Shown here piece by piece: positions 11,486 to 18,151 of a stretch of DNA of 64,000 bases. Below the pieces are notes generated by a model that was given only the letters and a program-made list of their open reading frames with translations, did not search any database and was not told where the DNA came from. The position numbers were made by a program, and so were the translations under genes. How positions within the stretch are numbered: position 1 is the first letter of the stretch; each line of letters begins with the position of its first letter. Origin of the DNA: Actinoalloteichus hymeniacidonis (lineage in GTDB: Bacteria; Actinomycetota; Actinomycetes; Mycobacteriales; Pseudonocardiaceae); contig NZ_JACHIS010000001.1 in assembly GCF_014203365.1 (NCBI RefSeq), forward strand, positions 4,464,001 through 4,528,000, given 5' to 3'.

Positions 11486-12519
11486 CCAAGCCCATCCTGG
11501 CGCTGACGATCGGTGACGTGGCGGGTATCGGACCCGAGATCACCGCCAAGGCCCTGCTCGGCCACGACGATCTGCGGGAGATCTGCACGCCGGTGGTCAT
11601 CGGCGATGCCGACGCCCTGCGCGCAGGCGTCCGAGTGGCGGGCGGCGACCCGGACCGGGTGCGCGTCATCGACGCGCCATCCGACGCCACCAACGAACCC
11701 GGACTCGTCGAGGTGATCCAGGTCGGCGAATCGCTGGCCGAGGTGCCGTCGGGTGAGGTGCACCCCGCCGCAGGCGATGGGGCGGTTCGGTTCGTCCAGG
11801 CGGCCTGCGCCCTGGCTCGTGCCGGCGAGGTGGACGGCATCGTCACCGCACCGTTGAACAAGGCGGCCATGCACGCCGCAGGCCACCGTTGGCCCGGGCA
11901 CACCGAGTTGTTGGCGCACGAGTTCGATGTGCGTAACTTCAGCCTGGTGCTGTCGGCGGGCGAGCTGTTCTTCTTCCACTTCACCACGCACGTCTCGCTC
12001 CGCAACGCCATCGAGCACGTCACCCGGCAGCGAGTGACCGATGTCCTGCGGCTGGCGAGCGCGTTCGGCACCGCGCTGGGCAGGCCCGACGAGCCGATCG
12101 GAGTCGCCGGGCTCAACCCGCATGCAGGCGAGAACCGATTGTTCGGCGACGAGGACGCCGACGTGCTCGCGCCCGCCATCGCCGAGGTGGTCGCCGAGGG
12201 CGTCAACGCCGTCGGACCACTGCCCGCCGATGCGCTGATCCCCGCTGCGGTGCGCGGGAAGTGGCGGCTGGTGGCTGTCTGCTACCACGATCAGGGACAC
12301 GCGCCGTTCAAGGCGGTCTACGGCGACGACGGCGTGAACATCACCGTCGGTCTCCCGGTGGTGCGGGTCTCCGTCGACCACGGCACGGCGTTCGACATCG
12401 TGGGCACGGGTCAGGCCAGGGAGGCCAGTCTGGTGCTGGCCCTGCGTAGAGCCGCCGAACTCGCGCCGGGCTGGGGTTATGTGTGGGAGACCGGCAAGCG
12501 CGCCGAGTCAGCTTCCTAG
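11482..12519 (+). CDS. pdxA2: PdxA2-type 4-phospho-threonate/erythronate dehydrogenase
   Basis: This 345-aa NAD-dependent metal enzyme of the PdxA family oxidises C3 of the 4-phosphorylated acid sugar. Spontaneous or coupled decarboxylation then gives dihydroxyacetone phosphate. It has the substrate/metal motifs GDVAGIGPEI near the N-terminus, VTAPLNKAAMHAAG, the metal His in GHTEL, and CYHDQGHAPFK. The start ATG 11482 follows a perfect AAGGAGG and overlaps the kinase stop. The operon partner is a DUF1537 kinase rather than vitamin B6 genes, so PdxA2 catabolism is much more likely than pyridoxal phosphate synthesis. Confidence 0.9.
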   Translation: MTKPILALTIGDVAGIGPEITAKALLGHDDLREICTPVVIGDADALRAGVRVAGGDPDRVRVIDAPSDATNEPGLVEVIQVGESLAEVPSGEVHPAAGDGAVRFVQAACALARAGEVDGIVTAPLNKAAMHAAGHRWPGHTELLAHEFDVRNFSLVLSAGELFFFHFTTHVSLRNAIEHVTRQRVTDVLRLASAFGTALGRPDEPIGVAGLNPHAGENRLFGDEDADVLAPAIAEVVAEGVNAVGPLPADALIPAAVRGKWRLVAVCYHDQGHAPFKAVYGDDGVNITVGLPVVRVSVDHGTAFDIVGTGQAREASLVLALRRAAELAPGWGYVWETGKRAESAS

Positions 12520-12522
12520 ACT
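12517..12522 (+). promoter_or_regulatory. -10 element for a leaderless gntR transcript
   Basis: TAGACT overlaps the pdxA2 stop codon and lies 6 nt before the gntR ATG, where no Shine-Dalgarno exists. This would let the regulator be made independently of the operon. Confidence 0.45.
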
Positions 12523-12528
12523 CACCCC

Positions 12529-13416
12529 ATGCCAGTGGACCGTAACTCCCCGCAACCGCTGCACGCGCAGGTGGCCGCCGTGCTGCGGTCCGAGATCCGT
12601 GACCACGCGATGGCTCCCGGAGCAGCACTGCCCAGCGAGGCGATGCTCCGGGAGCGCTTCGGGGTTGCGCGCAGCGTGGTCCGACAGGCGTTGGCCGCGC
12701 TGGTCGCCGAAGGTCTCGTTCGCCGAGAACAGGGCCGAGCGCCGGTGGTGGCTCCGCCCCAGGAGCATCGCAGGCTCGTGCAGCGGGCCACCGGACTGTT
12801 CGACCAGTTCTCGCGTAGCGGTCTGACGCTGCGCACCCGGGTGGTCCACCTGACCTCGGCCAATCCACCCCCGCAGGTGGCCGAGTACCTCGGTACCACC
12901 GACACCGTGCGGCTGGAACGAGTGCGCTCGGTGGGTTCGGAACCGGTGGCCTATGTCCGCACGTGGCTCCCCGCAGCGCGAGTCGCCGGGTTGACCGAGG
13001 AGATGCTCACCGACGTCTCGCTGCACGATGTGTTGGAGACGACGCTGGGCAGCAGGCCGGTGAGTGGACGTAGACAGGTCCGAGCCGTCCCCGCCGACGC
13101 CCGACTCGCCAAGGCCTTAGCGCTACCCGAGGGTGCACCGCTGCTGTTGTTGGAGGGCGGTGGTGCAGACCGGCAGGGTCGTCCGTTGGAGTGGTTCGCC
13201 ACCTGGCACCGCGCCGACCGGGTCGCTTTCGAGGTGGAACTGAGCGAACAGGACGAACAGCTACGCCTGACTCCCACCTCCGATCTCCTCTCAGCGGCGA
13301 CGCCTCCCAATTCGGTGGCCACCCGAGAAGGTCCCTCGTTCGACCGCGCCCGAGAATTGATGGAGCAGCTTCGCCACGAACTGGATTCGCTGGCGGGCGG
13401 GCCCAGCGCAAGCTGA
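12529..13416 (+). CDS. GntR-family (HutC/UTRA) transcriptional regulator
   Basis: The 295-aa protein has an N-terminal winged helix (about residues 8-75: LHAQVAAVLRSEI, then LPSEAMLRERFGVARSVVRQ) and a UTRA ligand domain (about residues 85-235, with RTWLPAARVAGL). These regulators release DNA when they bind a sugar or acid effector. It directly follows pdxA2 by 9 bp, so it is the likely local regulator of the four-carbon acid-sugar operon. It ends with a 45-residue tail outside the domains. A -10-like TAGACT six bases before the ATG suggests its own leaderless promoter. Confidence 0.88.
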   Translation: MPVDRNSPQPLHAQVAAVLRSEIRDHAMAPGAALPSEAMLRERFGVARSVVRQALAALVAEGLVRREQGRAPVVAPPQEHRRLVQRATGLFDQFSRSGLTLRTRVVHLTSANPPPQVAEYLGTTDTVRLERVRSVGSEPVAYVRTWLPAARVAGLTEEMLTDVSLHDVLETTLGSRPVSGRRQVRAVPADARLAKALALPEGAPLLLLEGGGADRQGRPLEWFATWHRADRVAFEVELSEQDEQLRLTPTSDLLSAATPPNSVATREGPSFDRARELMEQLRHELDSLAGGPSAS

Positions 13417-13465
13417 ACGACTCGGGCCGCCGTGGGTGGTTCAGTCGGTGCTGCCGCGCCTGCCG

Positions 13466-14362
13466 TCAGCTGTTCTGTCGATAGTGCTCGGCGATGTCGT
13501 CACTGGTGGTCAGCCAGATGTCCGGTTGCGCCGCAAGGAATTCGAGCGCCAAGTCCAGATACCGGTGTCGAAACGGCTGATTGATGATGAAGGGATGCAG
13601 GGCAAGTGCCATCACTCGCCCACTGTGCTGCGAGTCGGCATGCAGCTGCTCGAACTGGTCTTTGACGATCTGCAGGAAGTCGGGTCCGCTGACACCTCTG
13701 CCGAACAACATCACATCGTTGAGTTCGACCGAGTACGGCACGCTCAACAGACCCGGTACCCGTAGTCGATACGGCTGGTCGTCGTTGCACCAGTCCAGGA
13801 CATAGTTCAGCCCGAGCTGGGCGAGTAGGTCCGGAGTCTCGAAGGTCTCGGTGAGCGCTGGTCCCATCCATCCGCGGGGCCGCAGGCCGACAGCGGAGGC
13901 GATGGTGTCGACGACCTCGGTGAGGTAGGCGAGTTCTTCCGCACGGGACATCGCGGCCTGCAAGGTCGAATTGTCCCTACCGTGTGCGAGCCAGGCCCAG
14001 CTCCGTTGCCTGCCTGCCTCGATGATCTGTGGGTAGCGGGCACAGACCTCGGAGTTCAGCAGTACGCTGGCGCGAATTCCGTGTCGGTCCAGACTCTCGA
14101 TCATCCGCCAGATCCCGACTCTGGGACCGTAGTCCCGCCATCCGTAATTCAACGGATCGGGAGACAGCGCCGCAGTGCCTTGGAAGATGCTGGTCGATGG
14201 CCGATCGATCAGATAGTGCTCGACGTTCAGCCCGACATAACAAGCCACTCTGGCCCCACCCGGCCAGCGGATCGGCGGACGATCGACGATCGGGCTGTAG
14301 TCGAAGAGTTCGTTCTCCACGGTCCTCGGCCCGGCCTGATAGCGATTGTTCTCGGTTCTCAT
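13466..14362 (-). CDS. Polysaccharide deacetylase-family (PuuE-like) hydrolase
   Basis: The 298-aa NodB-fold protein belongs to the allantoinase PuuE/peptidoglycan deacetylase-like branch, which lacks a secretion signal. It shows IRWPGGARVACYVGLNVEHY near the start, then ASVLLNSEVCARYPQIIEAG and WMGPALTETFETPDLLAQLG. CNDDQPYRL and ALHPFIINQP are towards the C-terminus. The substrate is unknown; related proteins act on amides or N-acyl groups. It is divergent from a merR gene across a 64-bp gap holding an inverted repeat, so MerR is its likely activator. No Shine-Dalgarno is present. The locus looks slightly less GC-rich than its surroundings. Confidence 0.8.
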   Translation of the reverse strand: MRTENNRYQAGPRTVENELFDYSPIVDRPPIRWPGGARVACYVGLNVEHYLIDRPSTSIFQGTAALSPDPLNYGWRDYGPRVGIWRMIESLDRHGIRASVLLNSEVCARYPQIIEAGRQRSWAWLAHGRDNSTLQAAMSRAEELAYLTEVVDTIASAVGLRPRGWMGPALTETFETPDLLAQLGLNYVLDWCNDDQPYRLRVPGLLSVPYSVELNDVMLFGRGVSGPDFLQIVKDQFEQLHADSQHSGRVMALALHPFIINQPFRHRYLDLALEFLAAQPDIWLTTSDDIAEHYRQNS

Positions 14363-14370
14363 GCGGGTAT

Positions 14371-14401
14371 CGTGTAACCCTCACATTGATGTGAGGGTCA
14401 A
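14371..14401 (-). promoter_or_regulatory. MerR-type operator-promoter with 19-bp spacer
   Basis: A perfect inverted repeat with 10-bp arms (ACCCTCACAT, 2-bp centre TG, ATGTGAGGGT) occupies 14377-14398. On the reverse strand it fills the 19-bp spacer between TTGACC (14396-14401) and TACACG (14371-14376). This over-long spacing is the hallmark of promoters untwisted by MerR proteins. The promoter would start the deacetylase mRNA at or next to its ATG. Confidence 0.75.
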
Positions 14402-14426
14402 CGCAGGAAAGGGTGACCTGGAACAC

Positions 14427-14864
14427 ATGAGGATCGGCGAATTATCGAAGCGCACCGGGACTCCAAGTCGCCTACTGCGCTACTACGAGGAGCAGGGACT
14501 GCTTGCCCCGCAACGGTGCGCGAACGGCTATCGCTTCTACCCCGCGACCACAGTGGACCGCGTGCGACAGATAAGGGGCCTACTCGATGCCGGTCTACCA
14601 ACGCGAATCATCAAACAGATCCTGCGCTGTCTCCGCGAACCAATGGATATCTACTTCGCCGATGCGACGCCGGAAATGATCGCGACGCTGGAACGCGAAC
14701 GTGACCGGATGACCGATCGCGTGGAGTTCCTGACTCGCAATCGCGATGCCATCGCGGCCTATCTGGAAGCGGTACGCCGCTACCGACCAACCAACGCCGA
14801 GGGCCACCCGGCTGCGGATGAACAGCGCACCGTGCCCCCTCGGGATGCCTCGGACTCGCCGTGA
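14427..14864 (+). CDS. MerR-family transcriptional regulator
   Basis: The 145-aa MerR protein has the N-terminal winged helix (RIGELSKRTGTPSRLLRYYEEQ), the second helix region with NGYRFYP, and a coiled-coil dimerisation helix around residues 85-120. There is no Cys cluster, so it is a drug- or small-molecule-type rather than a metal-type MerR. ATG 14427 begins the MerR domain exactly; the upstream extension would cross the operator. It faces the deacetylase gene across a perfect operator. Codon use is less GC-biased than in neighbours (for example AGA/ATA around 14570), a possible sign of transfer. Confidence 0.85.
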   Translation: MRIGELSKRTGTPSRLLRYYEEQGLLAPQRCANGYRFYPATTVDRVRQIRGLLDAGLPTRIIKQILRCLREPMDIYFADATPEMIATLERERDRMTDRVEFLTRNRDAIAAYLEAVRRYRPTNAEGHPAADEQRTVPPRDASDSP

Positions 14865-14911
14865 TCAGCGCAGGTCCGGCGCGCTATCCGTCGACCGTTC
14901 CACGGTTGCGG

Positions 14912-15313
14912 TCACCCCTCCGCCACGGTGTGTCCAGCCTCGCGTAGCGCCGCGAGCGCGGGCTCCCGGCTCGCAGCCGGAAACAACAGATAGTCCGTGT
15001 CGAAGGTGGACATCGCGAGCACACTCACCTCGGCGTCCCGCAGCGGGTCGAGGAGAGAGGCCAGTACCCCGACGAGTACGAAATCCAGTGGCCCCCGCAC
15101 TCGCAGGGCCAACCAGCCGAGCGTGGCTCTGATCCCGGCCGCATCCGCCGTGGGTGGGAGCCATTCCGAGGGACAGAGCACGGAGAGTTCGGTCCCCGCC
15201 CAGGTGATGGCGCACAACCTGCTGCCGTCGCGCGGTCCCACCCAGTCCGGCAGGTCCTCCCCCGCCGCCAGTCTGCACACCGCGTACTCACCGGCCAGCA
15301 CGTCGAGCTCCAT
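14912..15313 (-). CDS. ACT-domain protein
   Basis: The protein is about 133 aa and begins MELDVLAGEYAVCRLAAG. It has two small ligand-binding modules of the ACT/CASTOR-type family found in many actinobacteria (DWVGPRDGSRLCAITWAGTE, then DFVLVGVLASLLDPL and STFDTDYLLFPAAS). Such proteins bind amino acids, but the ligand here is unknown. The frame is open up to a TTG at 15328 (five codons longer). I prefer ATG 15313, though neither has a clear Shine-Dalgarno. It is convergent with merR across only 47 bp. Confidence 0.75.
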   Translation of the reverse strand: MELDVLAGEYAVCRLAAGEDLPDWVGPRDGSRLCAITWAGTELSVLCPSEWLPPTADAAGIRATLGWLALRVRGPLDFVLVGVLASLLDPLRDAEVSVLAMSTFDTDYLLFPAASREPALAALREAGHTVAEG

Positions 15314-15557
15314 CCGGTCATGGTCCAAGCTGATTCCACACCCCGCAGCGAGCTTTCGGTGAAATCACTCCACGGTGCCCGACGGGCTCCACAGGCCGCG
15401 CAGACAGACCTCGCACGCGAGCGAGCCGACGCCCCGCCGCCGCGCCGCAACGCAGCGGCGGAAACATCAGACCGCCGGTCCACCAATGGAATTCAGTGGA
15501 CATCGGGACGAGCGCACCCTCGCCAAGGCCGCCGATCGAAGGCGTACGTGCCGATCC
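15314..15557. other. Intergenic region, no gene seen
   Basis: These 244 bp separate the ACT gene start from the end of the PQQ dehydrogenase gene. They contain a CCGCCGC/GCGGCGG short inverted repeat near 15435-15460, a weak terminator candidate. Confidence 0.4.
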
Positions 15558-17120
15558 CTAGTCGCACACACTGCCATTCATTGTGAACTCGCCAGGCACC
15601 GAGACAGCACCGCTGTGCGTGGCCAGGAATTCGAAGTCCACCGACGCTCCTGGCGCGATCGAGGAGTTCCACTCGGCTCCGCGCACCGTGATCGTCCCCG
15701 TGTCCGCCACGACAGTGGCGTTCCAGGCCGAAGTCACGCGTTCGCCCGGCGCCGAAGTCCACGACAACGACCAATCCTCGATGGGCTCGGTCCCGTTGTT
15801 GGTCACGGTGACCGCTCCGATATAACCGGTCCCCCACTGGTTCCGGACCTCGTATCCGACCGCGCAGTTCGACGCGTCAGGCTCGAGCTCGAAGGACACC
15901 TCGTGCAGTTGACCGGGGAGATCGTTGACCACGTACAGCTCGCCGTCGGCGTCCTCACCGAACGTGGACACCTGGATGGGGAACTCACCGATCACCGCGC
16001 TGGGGTGGGAGCTCTCCGGTGCGGCATCGATCGCCCAACCGGTAGCCGTGCAGTAGTCCGTCGTCACATACGCGCCAGCCGCAGCGTCCGCGAACTGCGC
16101 GCCCCGGTAGACGTGACCGCCCACGATGGCGCAGCCGTCGGCGCCGGTCTGATAGGTGAACACCGGCTCGACGTAGTCGACGTCCGACGAGCACCGCGAA
16201 GGATCGAACTCCGAGGTGCCCTCCCGGCACGGCCATCCGAGGTTTGCGCCTCCCTGGTCGGGCGCGAGCCGGTTGACCTCCTCCTGGGTGCCCTGGCCGA
16301 CGTCGGCGATCCACAGCGAGCCGTCCTGCGAGTCGAAGGAGAATCGCCACGCGTTGCGCAGGCCGTAGGCCCAGATCTCCGGCCTGGCGTTCTCATCGCC
16401 GACGAAGGGATTGTCGGCGGGTACGCAGTAGGCGTCGGGACAGTCCGCGCTCACGTCGATCCGCAGGATCTTCCCGAGCAGGCTCCCGAGGTCCTGGGCG
16501 ACATCCAGCGCGTCACCGGAACCGCCACCGTCGCCGAGACTCCAGTACAGCGCACCGTCCGGGCCGAAGGCGACCTGGCCACCGTTGTGGTTGGTGAACT
16601 CGCTGTGCGGCTGGGTGATCAGTACTTCCTCGGCGTCGGCGGGCACGGGATCCTGGGCCGCATCGGACAACGCGAACCTGGACAGCGTCACCTCGCCTGC
16701 GGGCAGCGAGGTGTAGGCGACGTAGAGGGAATGGGTCTCCTCGAAGTCGGGCGAGGCCGCGATGCCCAGCAGTCCCCGCTCGTTCGCCGTGTCGTCGACG
16801 CGATCGGTGATATCCAGCAACGGTTCGCTCTCGAGCCCGGAATCGGGGTTGTACACCCGAACGGTGCCGGGTTTCTCCGCGATCAGCAGTCGGGAGCTGC
16901 CATCGTCGGGTGCGGTTATCGCGGTGGGACGTTGGAGCCCGGAGGCCACCTGGGTCGTGGTGACCGCTAATCGGTCGAGCTGTTCGGCTGCGGCAACCGA
17001 TGCAGCGGGGGCGGAACCGGCTGACTCTTCCGCTGTCGCAGCGCCGATCATGCCCAACGGCGTAATGACGGCTGCCACGACCACGGCGGCCGACCGCCGC
17101 ACTAATGATCTCCTCGACAT
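15558..17120 (-). CDS. Secreted PQQ-type sugar dehydrogenase with C-terminal CBM2
   Basis: The start ATG at 17120 has GGAGGAG upstream and gives 520 aa with a signal peptide (RRSLVRRSAAVVVAAVITP, cleavage near residue 30). Residues about 50-410 form a soluble glucose/sorbosone dehydrogenase (GSDH) six-bladed propeller. HNGGQVAFGPDG carries His178, the usual catalytic base, and GLRNAWRFSFD carries Arg255, the usual PQQ ligand. Residues 419-519 are a family 2 carbohydrate-binding module closed by Cys419 and Cys519, with conserved Trp429, Trp450, Trp466 and Trp484. The enzyme probably oxidises a sugar bound at cellulose or chitin. No PQQ biosynthesis gene is in the window. Confidence 0.88.
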   Translation of the reverse strand: MSRRSLVRRSAAVVVAAVITPLGMIGAATAEESAGSAPAASVAAAEQLDRLAVTTTQVASGLQRPTAITAPDDGSSRLLIAEKPGTVRVYNPDSGLESEPLLDITDRVDDTANERGLLGIAASPDFEETHSLYVAYTSLPAGEVTLSRFALSDAAQDPVPADAEEVLITQPHSEFTNHNGGQVAFGPDGALYWSLGDGGGSGDALDVAQDLGSLLGKILRIDVSADCPDAYCVPADNPFVGDENARPEIWAYGLRNAWRFSFDSQDGSLWIADVGQGTQEEVNRLAPDQGGANLGWPCREGTSEFDPSRCSSDVDYVEPVFTYQTGADGCAIVGGHVYRGAQFADAAAGAYVTTDYCTATGWAIDAAPESSHPSAVIGEFPIQVSTFGEDADGELYVVNDLPGQLHEVSFELEPDASNCAVGYEVRNQWGTGYIGAVTVTNNGTEPIEDWSLSWTSAPGERVTSAWNATVVADTGTITVRGAEWNSSIAPGASVDFEFLATHSGAVSVPGEFTMNGSVCD

Positions 17121-17457
17121 CGTTTCTCCTCCCGGACATGCCGGTTGGGGGACCCGTCTGTCACCGCACGCCCGCTGACGGACCGGTCCAGGTGATTGAG
17201 GCCACTGGGAACGTAGCGTGATCATCGAGGAGGCCGGTACCGCCAGGGAGAGCGTTCTCAGGCAACGCACGAAGCGCTGCCCTATTGCGGCGGGAGATCT
17301 CGACACCAGCACCGCATAGGGACCGCACGATGCGGCAGACTATGGACGAAAGCCCAGTTCACGGTGCCCGCCATGTCGGTTCGGCGGCTGCACTGTTCGA
17401 TCGATGCAGCCGCCGAGGCACGACATGGCGGTGATCTTCAACCGTGCGGCGGGCAGC
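17121..17457. other. Intergenic region upstream of PQQ dehydrogenase
   Basis: The region holds the dehydrogenase promoter and 5' leader. No conserved protein is apparent in either strand. It ends at the stop of the small reverse-strand gene at 17458. Confidence 0.4.
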
Positions 17458-17691
17458 TCAGCCCCGACGCCGGTGTGCGAACTGTCGTGGCGGCGGCGCC
17501 GGGATCCGTGGCTGCCGGGCCGAGCCCGGTCCCGCGATCGGTTCCCGCTTCTTCCCCGCCCGACGACGTTCGGCCCTACTGAGCCCAGGCGTCGGTGCTT
17601 CCGAGAGCTCGATGGCCTCGGACGGCGTGGTGGGGATGGCCTCGCTGGTCGACGCGAGGGCTGATGGAAGTCTGAATTCATTTCGCGACAT
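17458..17691 (-). CDS. Small basic hypothetical protein
   Basis: An ATG at 17691 with AGGAGG nine bases upstream opens a 77-aa frame. It starts MSRNEFRLPSALASTSEAIP and has a very basic second half (GLSRAERRRAGKKREP, ending QFAHRRRG). No membrane segment is present. I do not recognise the family. The strong ribosome binding site is the main evidence that it is real; competing frames on the other strand lack one. It could bind nucleic acid, but that is only suggested by charge. Confidence 0.5.
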   Translation of the reverse strand: MSRNEFRLPSALASTSEAIPTTPSEAIELSEAPTPGLSRAERRRAGKKREPIAGPGSARQPRIPAPPPRQFAHRRRG

Positions 17692-18059
17692 AGAACATCG
17701 CCTCCTCAGGTTTCGAGGAATACTGCGGACAGCCCGGCATCGGTATCGATGATCGACGGCAGTCGTCAACGATGACACCAAGGCGGAGTGGAGAATCGAC
17801 GATCAGACCTACGCACAGAAGGCGTCGAAGTCGATCGGACACAGGCACCACCGACCAAGCGGCGGGCGAGAACGTGGGATCAGAACACCACGGGATGTGA
17901 GCTTGTCAGCGCATGACCGAAGACTAGCAACGCCCTCCGCGACGGTACAACCGATTTATCGCCCGGAGTTGGAATCGGCCCCGATCCACCGCCACGAGGC
18001 GTCAGCAGCGCTGGTCAAGTAGGTTGAATACCTCGGTTCGGTTCCCACGGCCGGCTCAT
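17692..18059. other. Intergenic region, no gene seen
   Basis: These 368 bp lie between the small basic gene and the nrdJ terminators. They are relatively AT-richer around 17900-17960 and may hold the small gene's promoter. No ORF with a plausible ribosome site was found. Confidence 0.4.
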
Positions 18060-18108
18060 CCGATGAGGACCGGGGACCGAGACGATCTCGGCCCCCGGTC
18101 CTCATCGG
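18060..18108 (-). terminator. Long hairpin downstream of nrdJ
   Basis: The 16-bp outer stem (CGATGAGGACCGGGG and its complement plus one pair), one mismatch, a 5-bp inner stem and a 5-nt loop lie 44 bp after the nrdJ stop. No U-tract follows. Confidence 0.8.
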
Positions 18109-18117
18109 GTCGTCATA

Positions 18118-18140
18118 CACGCGGCCGACACGGCCGCGTG
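18118..18140 (-). terminator. Second hairpin downstream of nrdJ
   Basis: A perfect 10-bp stem (CACGCGGCCG with its complement) and a 3-nt loop lie 12 bp after the nrdJ stop. With the larger hairpin it forms a tandem terminator. Confidence 0.65.
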
Positions 18141-18151
18141 GCTACTCGGGA

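Noticed and set aside
11482-12519. Vitamin B6 biosynthetic PdxA
   Set aside because: The coupling with a DUF1537 kinase and a sugar-acid permease, and absence of other pdx genes, favours the catabolic PdxA2 role.
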